From Halocafeteria seosinensis (lineage: Eukaryota; Sar; Bigyra; Bicosoecida), in contig LVLI01000295.1 in NCBI GenBank assembly GCA_001687465.1, positions 237,925 to 301,924 on the forward strand: a stretch of DNA of 64,000 nt. Reading direction: 5' to 3'. The notes under the pieces were generated by a model that was not told where the DNA came from, ran no database searches, and worked only from the letters and a program-made list of their open reading frames with translations. The translations under genes and the position numbers were made by a program. This document shows positions 11,912 to 23,308 of the stretch, piece after piece; within the stretch, counting starts at the first letter, position 1, and each line of letters starts with the position of its first letter.

Positions 11912-14428
11912 TCAAATCAGATGGGGTAAGTGTGGATTCGCTGTGTAAAGGAGCCTGCCATGAATCAGACTCTCCGAAAAGGTAGTTCCAGTTTTCTCTA
12001 GTTCTCGTAAATCACGAGAACGACATATTTGATGCAAGAGACGACCTGTCTGGCAACCGAGTATTGGAGTGTGCAAAGGATCGATACCCAGTTTTTGGGC
12101 GCGTGTGAGAGCTCCAACAAAGTCTCTCTGCGAGTTCAAGTGTTTAGTAGGCTCAGGCGAAATGAGTTTCAAGATTTCGCATATATCTTCGTGCCGTGGA
12201 GTCGGAGGCATCACGAATCCACCAACATCCTTCCTCCAAAAAGTGATGAGCTCCTTCTTCCCCTTTAACTGCTTTGAGATGAAATTCGTCAGTTCCTCCT
12301 TTGAACCATTACTACTTGTGAATGCCAATAATCCGAGCGCTTTGCCGTGCTTATTCCAAGCTTCAATCGCTTCCTCGGTGGATAGTTTCTTTAGCGGAAA
12401 AATTTCGGCGGGACAGAAACCAATACCGTCTGATCTTTCGATTGAGAAACATATGGTACTGTCATCTAAAGGAGGTTCCCATTGAGAAACTTTCATGTTT
12501 GTCCAGTACATTTTCCCAGTTGATCTTGACTTGCATAACTCCCACCTTGGGCTGTGTACGTGGCCATCTCGAATTAGAGATATCTCAGTCTGAATTGCAG
12601 TTTCCAAAGCCCGTCTCGTGTGAACATTTCTGTGGGGGAGAATGATGTATGCTTCCTGCAAAGTAAAGTGTTGATCCGGTGGAAGATCCATCATCTTAAG
12701 TGCTTTCTTAACAGGCTCGAATACATAATCATCACCAACAATAACGGCCGCGGGAAAATCTGCACGAAGTCTATTCAGCAGTGACACTAATCGGTCCGTC
12801 TTTTTCTCGCAATCGACAAAGACTAAGTTCGGAATGCAATTCAGACTCTTTAAAACGCCTGAAGCATCGTGACAGTCTATTTGCATTGTGAAAATCCCAC
12901 TATTGTCATGGTGGTCACGCAGCTGAGAAGCAAAGCCTTCGCAGTTTTTGTGGACAGTCTCCATTCTCGGATGGTTAAGAAACATCTTATCAATCGGTTG
13001 TATACGTCGCAAACGGCGTTCGTACACGGCATTATTCTTAAATCGGTCAGCGGTAATGATGCGCAGTGCTTCGTTTGTCTGATAATTAAGGTGTTGCGCA
13101 ATCACCCTCGTAGAAAGGCCGTACCATGTACCCAGTTCTAGCACTGTGGTAGGCGAGAACATTTTCATCGCGGCAATAAGGGCTGCTCGAGTATCACAGC
13201 TCAACCACCCGTGACTGAAAGGTGTACCGAAACGTGCCCATTGTGGTCGTACCTTCTGGAAACGCCCGTCGCGTTCAAGATCCTCTTTCTTGAAACAGGA
13301 GTTCTGACCACTTAAATGGCAGTTTTTGCACATTTCGGGACAATCGGGCACACTACCAGTGTAGTCACTACTTACTAAGATGGCACCCACAGTTGCTGCT
13401 ATTCGGTCAATTATAGTTTGGTCTAAATTTTCAGCAAATGGGTTGACTCCGTTCATTTGCTTCCACTGAAGCGGCGTCAGTACCCATAAATTTTGCTCCA
13501 ATAGTACTGGATAAGAGGGGATAAATGGGTCAAGAGATACGTTTTGAACTTGTTCTCGAAAATCCAGAATGATTAACTCGGGGCAATGGTTATGACTGTA
13601 GAGCGCTTCATGAACTGCGTTGTTTAATTCCCCTGGCATACCGCACGGGAAGCGGGAATTCCGATGTCCGACGTCGTGAGGAACCGTCACTTCCCTGTTC
13701 GAATTGCTCAATTGCTTCCTTTCTACCGAGTAAGTTCTTACTTCTGAGTTGCCGTCCGCAATAGTGTTGCTTGAAAAGCTATTGAATTCGGAAGATACTG
13801 AAATCGCAGGCTCCACGTGTTGTCTTCCGACTGACACATAGGCTAGCTTTTTGGGGATCCGGCCGGGGAAGCGTCTCAAGAGAAAGCGTTCCAGATATTG
13901 GACAGTAATATGATTCCGCTTAGTCACTGGAGATAGGACCTGTAGTTTGTATGAACGTTTCAAAGCCCCTGGGTGCTGCTCAATCGTGGTTTCGTCGGTA
14001 TTCGGTAAAGCCTCCGTGGATACTGACGCTGAGCGCACATCGTCTAGTGAGGTAGGCCTATAGAGGAAGAATGTGTACGCTGGTTCAGGATCGAGGCCTC
14101 TTAGATATGGAGTAAAACGACGAAAGGATGGATCATACTGCCATCCGACTTTACACCATTCGTTAACACCACGCAAGCACTTCATTTCGGCTACGTCGGC
14201 ATCGGCATCACTAGAACTTCCTCTCAACCCTTGCAAGCTCTTTTTCTGCGATGCGTCAATCCAAAGAGAGAACAACGTTTGCTCATCTTTAGCGGACGGA
14301 GGTTTGCTAGGATACTCGTTTAGCTCTTCGCCAACAGGTCCGGTTCTTCCTAATTCATCGTCTGGATACAGGGGGAATGCTTCGCCGGGCGAAGCAAGTA
14401 CGTCCCCGAGAATGTCACGCTTGCTCAT
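11912..14428 (-). CDS. Methyltransferase-24-like protein with a WW domain
   Basis: Intronless frame of 838 residues starting at the ATG at 14428. Residues ~425-600 look like a class I SAM-dependent methyltransferase of the methyltransferase-24 type: motif I VLELGTWYG (429-437), the acidic strand NLVFVDC (534-540) and IVGDDY (563-568). At 628-653 there is a WW domain (PRWELCKSRSTGKMYWTNMK then W650 and PP), which normally binds proline-rich ligands. A cysteine group C363-x3-C367-x2-C370-x7-C378 precedes the methyltransferase region and could bind a metal. Residues 160-200 (TVQYLERFLLRRF) faintly recall a RAWUL/ubiquitin-like fold. I know no family with this order. Single-exon structure is unusual among its intron-rich neighbours. 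Confidence 0.8.
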   Translation of the reverse strand: MSKRDILGDVLASPGEAFPLYPDDELGRTGPVGEELNEYPSKPPSAKDEQTLFSLWIDASQKKSLQGLRGSSSDADADVAEMKCLRGVNEWCKVGWQYDPSFRRFTPYLRGLDPEPAYTFFLYRPTSLDDVRSASVSTEALPNTDETTIEQHPGALKRSYKLQVLSPVTKRNHITVQYLERFLLRRFPGRIPKKLAYVSVGRQHVEPAISVSSEFNSFSSNTIADGNSEVRTYSVERKQLSNSNREVTVPHDVGHRNSRFPCGMPGELNNAVHEALYSHNHCPELIILDFREQVQNVSLDPFIPSYPVLLEQNLWVLTPLQWKQMNGVNPFAENLDQTIIDRIAATVGAILVSSDYTGSVPDCPEMCKNCHLSGQNSCFKKEDLERDGRFQKVRPQWARFGTPFSHGWLSCDTRAALIAAMKMFSPTTVLELGTWYGLSTRVIAQHLNYQTNEALRIITADRFKNNAVYERRLRRIQPIDKMFLNHPRMETVHKNCEGFASQLRDHHDNSGIFTMQIDCHDASGVLKSLNCIPNLVFVDCEKKTDRLVSLLNRLRADFPAAVIVGDDYVFEPVKKALKMMDLPPDQHFTLQEAYIILPHRNVHTRRALETAIQTEISLIRDGHVHSPRWELCKSRSTGKMYWTNMKVSQWEPPLDDSTICFSIERSDGIGFCPAEIFPLKKLSTEEAIEAWNKHGKALGLLAFTSSNGSKEELTNFISKQLKGKKELITFWRKDVGGFVMPPTPRHEDICEILKLISPEPTKHLNSQRDFVGALTRAQKLGIDPLHTPILGCQTGRLLHQICRSRDLRELEKTGTTFSESLIHGRLLYTANPHLPHLI

Positions 14429-14707
14429 ACCAACGTAGCAATGTATACATTAAGTCTTAGAAGTACTTTTGAGATAAATGAGCACATGCATTCAAAGAGA
14501 CAAACACCTACTAGGCCCTTCTATACGAAGTTGCTGGAGTGTATTCAAGTTCAATGTAGTACGTTGCCGTAACCTTGGTCACTAAGTAAGTCTGTGAATC
14601 ATATGTAGTTGCGTCGAAACCCTTATTCCCCTGAAAAAGGAACATAATGGTTCTGGTTCAGTAGCCAGTGCAATCTATTACGGGACCCAGCGCACTGGTG
14701 GACCGGC

Positions 14708-17700
14708 TTAAGCATTGACTGCAAAATGATGGGCGTTCATATGCTCTATCAAGAAGCTGTTTATCAACGTCAGTACGACTAATATCAGCAGCATCACTGC
14801 GACAGCATAGCGCGTATGAAATAGAAGATCCGTTCCCGCTCGAACAGGATTGACTTGGTGTTTTGCATAAATCCAACAACACAGTAGGCCAAACGTCATC
14901 ATCATGACACAAGCCCCTATAATACTGAGGACAGTTCCCTGCACATACGAATCGTTGTCGAGGGAAACATACGGCCAATACTGTTTGTTTGGGGAGTAGA
15001 ACCTGTAGTATGTTAAGGAGATGACGAAGCTCAGGTCTGCACATGTTCTCGAAAATGCTTCCATGAATAGTTCCTGACAGCGTAAAATTAACCACAGCGG
15101 CTGGCTGTCTCGTTTTTGTAGACCTGCCAGTCCTGAATAGGAGGTAGAGTAAGGTTCCATCTCAGTATCTTGGTCAAGAAACGGGTCACTCTGTGTATAG
15201 ATAACAGACGAATGTCTGCGTCGACGTCTCTTACCAGTTCGTCTACCCGTACCGTTACACCGTTCGTCATCTTCATGTTGCGAAATTGCTCTTAAAATGG
15301 GGCTACTTGACTCCTCACCATCCGGTGTGCTGTTATCAAATTTCTGCACAGCCGAATTTTCTTTGTCCTTCGACATGGACACGGAAAGATCATCAGCTGT
15401 GGATTGACATTTGGATTGATGTTCACTGACCTCCGTGCCGACTGAGCTCCGCCTCCTCGTTAAGTAGCGTCTCGAGAGCATTTTTCTCGTGTGTGCGGGA
15501 GTTTCCGAAGCAAGGTGCTGCGTTATGTCAAAGGCCCAGAGTGCGTTCGTATATAATAAGACCAAAATCTGTAATATGAGGATGCCCACGAACACCCATA
15601 TTGCAGCTACCTCTGGGCTTATCGCAGCGACGAAGTGATCCCCCAAAAATTGAATATAGAATCCAACAAAAGGGCGAGTGAAAAAGTTCACAGCGTCATC
15701 ACGATTTCCTGAAGGTCCATAAGCGTATCGGTAGAGCGACCTAGTGGAAAGGTGAGCTGCAACGAGACTCAGTAGTTCAAAGACGACGCCAAATCCAAAC
15801 TGCGCAACTGCACTCCCTTCTGCCAGTGTTACGAATGCAATGACGAAGCCCATACAAAGCAGGTAGAAGGCGCCGCCTGTGAGCGTAATTCCTACGACAA
15901 CAATAACTCTACGTCGAATTAACCCCTTTCTCCTGCGGCTTGATCCAGCCTGCAAAATTGATAGGTCCCTATCCGAACTTTCGTTGCTGTAACCCCTAGT
16001 CAGACTGTGTGCACCACCCTTTTTCGTTGTAAACGTGGACTTTTGTTCTTTCGGAATCTCCTGCGAGTCTTTTTCAACCCAAGAAGATTCACTCTGAGTT
16101 ACCGTCTCAACAAACTGTTTCGGCGGAAGAATCTTAGGGACCGAGTCGGACCGTCCGACCGAGTTCGGCGTGTTCGAAGCGTGAATAGTGGCGACCTGTA
16201 TTCGGTTTCCTTTGAAGGAACTATTGTCATTGGTTCCTGCGGTAGAGGAAATAGATTTTGTTTCTGAGCGATTTGCCGTCACCGGAGTGCTTGGAGTTTC
16301 AGTTGGAGTACTACATTTGGATCCCGGAGTAGTTTGCTCCCAAGCAGACCTACAGGAAAACGGTTTCGCATCCGTTTGTGACTTTGAGCCTAAACCAGTG
16401 TTTTTATGAGGTGCTCTAAAGCATGTATCACCATCCAATATTGAGCTATCCTCCTTGTTGGTTAGGGACTTCGTTAGGCGGCTAACAAAAGTTGTCCAAC
16501 TCACAGACAAGAAAGGTAGGGCACCTTCGTTAGAATTCAGAGGTCGATAGATACTATATCTGTGGTAGGAGATTCTGTTAAATGCTAGAAGACAGCCTAT
16601 TCGTGTTACGAAGTTTCTGAAACAAAAGATCCTGGCTGAATGGGGATGAGGAGCCATTTCTTGAGCATCATGATACTCTCGAACGATCTTTTCATAAGCA
16701 TTACTGGATTCTGCAGGAAGGACTGGGAGATAGTCAGAAGATTCAGGTTGTAAGGTAAAACCTGCGGACCAAGAAGAGGAACGGCTTCGGGTTTCTTCGC
16801 TTGCTTCCGAAAGAATCATTTGCCATGTACCGAGGGAGCCGCGGCGGCCAAACCGCCCTGACCATTTCGAATCATTGTTGTGATGAATGCGATCTACCAT
16901 TTGTTTGATGCACTCTACAGCTTGCGGTTGCTTCGTGCTGCCTTCACTCTGCTGTATTCGCCTCCCAGAGGTGGAGAAACGCCGGGGTAGGCGTTTAAGA
17001 AACGCTTGTTTGTTCTTCTTCTTTCGCTGACGCCGCTCTTCTATTCGTTTCGCAAACCGCACAGCCAGCAACGTTGCGATCACTAAGAAAACAGTCGCCC
17101 CGGAAAGCTGTGAAACTTGTAAGTAGTCAGGGTTTCAGTGACTGAGGAACGAAGCAACAACAGTTCTACGTACTCCTGTTAAAAAGGGAACCGGAAACGC
17201 CTTGAAAATTCGCGGTATAATATCTCCGATGAACAAAGAAACTGCTGCGTATATTAGTGGCACAGTACTACTCCAATAAGGTGAGTCATCGGCTCCAGTG
17301 TATGCCAAGCAAGCTACATAAACATAGCAGAAGACCACAGTCAGGGAAATGAAATAGTACATCCACCTGCAGAAATTGCCGAGAAAACAGACAAGTTAAT
17401 TCAGACAACATTGCCCGTGAAGCTTTTGCAAAATTTAGAGGGGCATTTCTCGAAAGACACATACCATCCGATCACCACTTCTTGAAATCCTGAGGCTGGA
17501 GGCTCCAAGGGAATTGAGGCAACGGCAAAAACTAAACCCAAGGGTACCACAAGTATACCAACGAGTTTCAGTAGGACAATTGTCCACTGCGAACATCCCC
17601 ATGTTTCATTCCCAGGCTGTAAGTCTTGAATGAACTTCTTCGAGCTCACAGAGAGCCTCCGAATCCTCTCCAGTGAGGACCGCCTCGTCCGCTTCCGGTC

Positions 17701-17751
17701 CTCCGGTGCTTCTGGTTTACTTTCAGGAGCCACTTGCGCAGAATTGCCCAT
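14708..17751 (-). CDS. Large polytopic membrane protein, unknown family
   Basis: Three exons on the minus strand: 17751-17465, 17366-17174, 17107-14708, giving 959 residues. About nine hydrophobic spans can be seen: one after the basic N-terminus (TIVLLKLVGILVVPLGLVF), three more in exon 2 and at the exon 3 start, then a ~300-residue hydrophilic Ser/Thr/Arg-rich loop, a further group near residues 560-710 (GITLTGGAFYLLCMGFVIAF, WVFVGILILQILVLLYT), another basic/acidic loop, and two C-terminal spans (SIIGACVMMMTFGLLCCWIY, AVMLLILVVLTLINSFLI). The exon 1/2 junction restores the frame through Trp (TG|G). No transporter or channel signature was recognised. Lacking a signal peptide, it is presumably inserted co-translationally by its first span. 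Confidence 0.75.
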
Positions 17752-19073
17752 GATCGAAATAAGCTACGGTATCGCGGTCCAGTGCAAACTGATTCGGACG
17801 TGTGTATCGCCCAGTTCACGCTCAAATATTCCGGAATGAGGATGGCGCGCACCCGACGTGGAACCAAACCGCCAGACAGAATCGCAACCTCACTCCGCAA
17901 CTCCTTCTAACACTCTACAGGCACATATTTGTACTGCGAAAATGGGAAATAACTACTCCACAAGTTCCTCTGTTAAAGCATTAATCCGGATTGGATATCG
18001 ACATCTGAATGCAATACTGCAACCAACCGCATGTTGTCCCGTGGATAGCCAGCGAGTTGGGTCGCACCGATGTACTCGCAGTCAGTACCGGCGTGTCACG
18101 GTTGTGGTAGAAAGTGGTGGGTGACGCCCCTTCTTTCTCGCAACCGTTCATATCCATGTGTAATGCAACGTGTAATCCCTTGAGACAGGCTCTATGGAGA
18201 CCCTTCCGTACACAGCCAGGAGTGCTCATGCGGAAGTGAATTGGGGGTCATTGTCGGTGATGGGACGACGAGAGGGAAGCTGTTGTATCTGCCAATACGA
18301 AGCCTCCCTCAACCAGGCTTCATGCATGACCATCTTTCATATCATATTGGTTTCATCGGAATGAAAGTGGTGCAACGCAGGAAGAGTTTTCGTCTTCTCT
18401 GCGGAGACGGAGATTATTGGAGATATGAGAGCACCAGGCACTCCTGCAACGCGGTTTACACTGTACGTGTATGTCAAGAGCTTAAACTTACACTACTGCG
18501 CTTTCAGGTGAATATAGTGTAGATAGCTCCCGAGAAAGACTCAGCGCTGAAAGCGTTGAAGATAAGATGCCACCCAGTACCGTGTAGTAGCCTAGTAGGT
18601 AGGTGGTGTTAGGCAAGTTGGAACTAATGGAACTACTTTAATGAGTTTCGACTATGCGCTACTACTGCTACTCTACTGGAAGTAGTTTGATTGTGCCACC
18701 TTATTACATGGGAACCATCATCATGCGTATATGAGTACAATACATGTATGGTATGACCCGCTCAATTTCCGCATCCAGCCAGTTTCCTGAAGAGAAGACT
18801 TCTGGGAAGTTCACAAACGAGTCTATCCGAATTGGTTTGTTCTACGCTACCACTGGTTGTGTTCGCTCGGGGGCGAAGCCGTATTTGATCCGGAGCGAGT
18901 AATACAGAGTGCAAGGCCACGGAACGTGGCACCACAGTACAAGTAAGTGCATTATCCGAGTGAATGCGAGCATCTTTCAGGCCACTGAACGCTCAGGTTG
19001 AGTCGTCAGCGCTATACCATTTGGAGCTGGAACTGAAGTTGGTTGGCGTGTTCTGAAGTACTTAGACCGGAGA
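17752..19073. other. Intergenic region, no confident gene
   Basis: About 1.3 kb between the divergent membrane-protein and PRPP-synthetase genes. Only short open frames without ATG-led, protein-like composition occur on either strand. It must include both promoters. A small perfect hairpin lies near 18920 (GCCACG-gaa-CGTGGC). Nothing else could be supported. Confidence 0.4.
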
Positions 19074-21437
19074 ATGGCTTCAAATCACCTCTGTTCACCT
19101 GTATATGGTGTTTTTCAAGCGCAGAAAATGACGAGTGAACAACATACCCTCCCTTCAACCATCCGTACGTCAGAGTCAAGCAACCCGATACCGGAGCTAC
19201 GGTACACAACAGGCGGCAGCGGCACGGATACCTGGACAGCAAGTGAAAGACTTCGCGTGCTTGGTCTTTTACGGCGCCTAACGTCTCACAGAGGCTCCCA
19301 TGATACAAGTGGAAGCACTATTGGGTTAGCATGGCCTGCGTATAGAATGCTCAAGGTAAAGTCTTACGTTGTTGGTCGAGTCATTCATTCTATGGACCTT
19401 TTTGAAAACTTGCGAATTGATGGAAACAGACTGCTATCTTATCGGGGCAGCATGATAGCGTGATGAAGCCACTTCTTCCTTGGGCAGCGCAGGACACGAG
19501 CCTGTTGGCGTATAACAGCGATGCGCAGGAACGCTTCGTCAAGGACTTGAAAACAGTGCTGAAGAACATACTTGCGGGCGATGCAGCAGGGATCGGTACA
19601 AGAATTCAGCGGGTACTGCTACCTTCTGACAGAGGCCAAATAGTTGCGAGGAGCTGCAGAGGGCCTTCAACGCAGCGGAACGCGAGCTGGTATGACGATT
19701 CGCCAGATCCGGCAAGCACGGAAGGTCTAATCGGAACATCGGTACAAATAGAAGTTAAACAGGAGGGAGGAACGACTTCGCATCCTTGGACTTCCGCGGC
19801 TTCCGCTAGAAGTACAGGTCCGTCTTCAGTGCGTGTCTTGGATAGGACGGAGCAATCCCCTGAGGGGACTGCTCCAGATGTGTATGTTCAAAGCCGTGCA
19901 CATACTGACCATACCCCCAGTCCTCTTGCTCGAACGAAGAGCGCCATCGGAGCAGCAGCAGCATACCACAACGTGCCGGTGTCGGCGGATACGGATACTC
20001 CAATTTCCACAAGTTCAAGTACGGATGGGAGGTTTTATGCCTCTGAGGGTACTCGATCCGTATCTATGCCTTCTCATTCTTCCGCCATTGACCTTCCATA
20101 CTTGGAGGCATCAGTGGATACCACTGCGCGGCAAACTCAAGGCCTGGCGCCCTTTGGCGCTACTATAACAACTCAGGTCCAACGACATGTTGATACCTCG
20201 CAAGTCTCCCTTAAGCCCAGCCTTGGGTCAGAAAACTATCATGAGCCGACATACAACGCTAACGGCTCGGATATGTCGAAGACAGACAAGTCCAGTGACT
20301 ATCTGTATGGAGTGTCATTCACAGGGGGAAGACACAATATGTTTGACCAGAGACTCAACGATGTGACCATATTATATTATGCCACAGACATGCGTGAGGT
20401 AGCGAAGCGTGTGGCGTCGCTTAGTAAGGGCACAGTGATCCTCCATGAAACCCAGTTCGGAAAGTTCGCCGATGGATTCCCAGATATCTTCCTAGAGAAC
20501 GTAAAGGATGTTAGATACAACAGGGTCGCCTACTTAGCTTCGTTGCATAAACAAGAGGACTTGTTTGAGCAGCTGAGTATTCTGTATACTTTGCCTAGGT
20601 AAGGCCCTCTACTCTGGTTGTTTCCCGCGAACTGAAGCCTCCCAATTTCTGGTCAAGCAGGTATGGAGCATTATCTTTCACGGCAATAGTACCGTGGTTC
20701 CCCACTGGTACGATGGAGAGGATTGATAAAGTGGGGCAAGTGGCTACTGCGAAAACGTTGGCCCGGATGCTCTCCATGTTACCACCCTCCGCAACCGGGC
20801 CGCCGCAACTTGTAATGCTCGATGTGCATGCCTTGCAAGAGCTCTTTTACTTCAGCGATTCGATACTAGTGCGTCCTAAGAGTTGTGTTCATCTTCTCAT
20901 AGATCGGTTGCTTCAATTGGAGGATGTTGAGAATATTGCAAGTAAGTTGTTTCCTCAGGCGTTTGGTCCTGTGTGCCCCATCAACAAAGCTGCACCATAC
21001 TTGAACCCACTGCAGTTGCGTTCCCTGATGAAGGGGCATACAAGCGGTTCCATGCTCATTTCGATGCCGCGTTCCCGACTATAGTATGTGCGAAGAGGCG
21101 AGAAAATGACAGCCGTCATATCGTGATCAACGAAGGTGATCCAAAAGGTAAACATGTGGTCATTGTTGACGATCTTATTCAAACAGGAGGAACGCTTCTT
21201 CAGTGTGCTCGCGCCTTGACGACCCGGGGTGCCACGAAGATAAGTGCCTACGTCACACACGGGGTTTTCCCTAATCAAAGCTGGCGCAAGTTTCTACCAT
21301 CAGAGTGCGGGAACTTATTTGAATATTTCTGGATTACCGATAGCATTCCAACCACGGCAAGGGAGGTAGAAAATCGCCCGCCGTTTGAAATCCTCTCCAT
21401 AGCTGAGACAGTGTCATCGCTCTTGGCAGAGAGGTAG
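19074..21437 (+). CDS. Ribose-phosphate pyrophosphokinase (class II, plant PRS3/4 type) with long N-terminal extension
   Basis: Makes 5-phosphoribosyl 1-pyrophosphate from ribose 5-phosphate and ATP for nucleotide, His and Trp synthesis. Exons 19074-19355, 19451-20598, 20661-20941, 21016-21437; 710 residues. The last ~325 residues match plant class II enzymes: QFGKFADGFPDIF, FPTGTMER, VMLDVHALQELFYF, FPTIVCAKRRE, and the PRPP-binding loop VVIVDDLIQTGGT (618-630) followed by AYVTHGVFPNQSW. Class II enzymes are phosphate-independent and less feedback-inhibited. Residues 1 to ~375 are extra: a region with TASERLRVLGLLRRLTSHRG, a helical stretch near residue 110, and a long Ser/Thr-rich, probably disordered segment. 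Plant homologues total only ~330-340 residues. The start ATG at 19074 is the first good candidate; exon 1 is less certain than exons 2-4. Confidence 0.9.
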
Positions 21438-21645
21438 CACGCACAAATGTGTGTAATTCAATACAGTAACTCCTAGACCCAAAATTCCAGTGAGTATGGT
21501 TAATTCTCCTCCATAGCTCCCGCTCTCCTGAACCTACACCCTTGGCAGGAACGTAGTGAATATGTGTAACTCAATACAATAGTCAATGTAGTATCCGCAT
21601 GATGATGGTTAATCTTGCCCGCTAGCCCTCGCTTTCCTGATATCT
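21421..21645. repeat. Tandem duplication spanning a tail-to-tail gene junction
   Basis: Two diverged direct copies, about 21421-21533 and 21541-21645. Each contains, in order, CTTGGCAG, ATGTGT(G)TAAyTCAATACA, ATGGTTAAT and CTCyCGCTyTCCTGA-like segments. Copy 1 includes the real stop of the PRPP synthetase; copy 2 includes the real stop of the sirtuin. Each copy therefore also holds a decayed version of the other gene's end. Confidence 0.75.
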
Positions 21646-22769
21646 ATGCTCACTGAAGGAGATCCCTCATTGAGGTAAGACAATGCCGCACTGCAACTTC
21701 CTTCTACCTTAATGGGGGATGGAGCAAGCGAGTCAGCTCGCGTGTGACCGTAGTTTATAATAGCAAGTGGTTTGCATTCTTGTGAGACTGCTCGTGCCAG
21801 CCTGAACGCCGACCATACAGTTAGTGATGATCCCAACACCAGCATCCCGTCAGCCTCTTCGACCAACTCGGTAGCCCTTTCCGTGACTTTTTTGGGAACG
21901 CTTCCGCCATGAAACACAACCATAGGTTTAAGCATTTCACTTCCACAGTGCAGACAGAACGGCAGGGAAAATGAGTGATAAGCGTCGTCGGGAATTTCGA
22001 CGTCCCCATCAGGCCTATGCGAAGTGGCTGCCTGGTACGACAAGAGCCATTCCTTGTTATACTCTTCGATACGTGTCTGTGTTTCTGCGCGTGACTCCGT
22101 ATACCCGCAGTCTAAGCACTCCACTTCGTGCACTGTGCCATGTAATTCCAGTACATCTCGATTCCCTGCTCTCTGATGGAGACGGTCCACATTCTGAGTG
22201 ATGACATGATGAATAAGGCCGTCTCCTTCCCACGCAGCGAGACTCTCATGAATGTAGTTGGGTACCGCGCTTGACAGCCGACGGTACCCGATCGATGATC
22301 GAGCCCAATACCTTCGTCTGGTCCAGCTATCCCGCATGAACTCCCAATGTTGCAAAGGGCGGTACTCGCCCCTTCCAGGCGACCGATAATCCGGTATCCC
22401 ACTCTCTGTAGAAATTCCAGCCCCCGTGAGCACAAGCAAGCGATCACTCTCCATCATCATCTGCGATGAAAGGAAAAGTTATCCCCATGTAAACGTGCTC
22501 AGATGAAATTATCATTTGGTTTCGATTTCAATGGGGGGACGTACTTGGCGGATTTGCTCCAACTCAGTTCCATAGCGAGTTTTTATGAACTCTACCTGTT
22601 CGCTTTGATGACCCTTGATGGGAGACACACTATGCAATTCTCGGACACTTTGCCTGGGCCTAGTTGACTGCATGGGAACTGGATTCCTATAGAGCAGCGC
22701 ACGGTTCCAGCTGTGAGAACCCTTCAGCACTTGCGTCACAAGTGCCATTTTGTTCCAGCAATTCGCCAT
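21609..22769 (-). CDS. Sirtuin, class II (SIRT4-like), probably mitochondrial
   Basis: NAD-dependent protein deacylase/ADP-ribosyltransferase. Two exons on the minus strand: 22769-22545 and 22460-21609, 358 residues. Exon 2 carries the whole catalytic core: GAGIS (88-92), STESGIPDYRS, TQNVDRLH, the catalytic-His motif LELHGTVHE, two zinc-binding pairs CLDC and CLHC, KPMVVFHGG and LVLGSSLTVWSA. The TGAGISTESGIPDYRS wording and the class II spacing match SIRT4. Exon 1 (75 residues, basic, few acidic residues at the start: MANCWNKMALVTQVLKGSH) looks like a mitochondrial presequence, in keeping with SIRT4. A second in-frame ATG follows seven codons later. Its stop lies in the duplicated junction shared with the PRPP synthetase. 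Confidence 0.93.
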
Positions 22770-23308
22770 CACTACCCCTTGTGCAGATGTCTCTCGACGT
22801 ACCCTCCAACACGAGACCTTCAACAGCGTCTATACATCATACGTGGCGCTGAAAACGCTACACAATGGTGTCATTGAAGTTGTGACGTCATTGTCGAGTT
22901 GTTTGGGTCACGATCGGATACTCCCACTCATCGTGAATGTGGTGACTTGGGAGGCACTGGAATTCACTTCGGGTTTCTAAGGGCATCAACCACCCATCTA
23001 TCTAGTGGTACACTCTATGGTAAATGGAAGAAAACAGAGTCGTCTACCTGGTAGCGGTTTTGAGTGGCAGGTTACTTTCAAACGGGAATTTATGTCATGA
23101 TAGTCTCGACGAGGAATGCGTGTTTGCTGCGGACTCATGGAGGCCCAGCGAATCAGGGGGCGATATTTTAATTGTTGGCCAAAGAGTCTTTCATTAGAGC
23201 CCCTGGATGTAGGATTTTCCATGGTTTTGTACGATTATAGTGGTGTATATTCAGGCCAACACATGCAAGGGTACAATGTTTACTAGTTATCATGGTACCA
23301 TGGTATCA
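22770..23308. other. Intergenic, no gene seen
   Basis: About 540 bp between the sirtuin start and the stop of the giant coiled-coil gene, both on the minus strand. It must hold the sirtuin promoter and the 3' UTR of its neighbour. No further feature is visible. Confidence 0.4.

Noticed and set aside
19074-22769. 6PGDH, PRPP synthetase and sirtuin nearby as a metabolic gene cluster.
   Set aside because: They are on different strands, separated by unrelated genes, and eukaryotic neighbours of this kind are usually chance.
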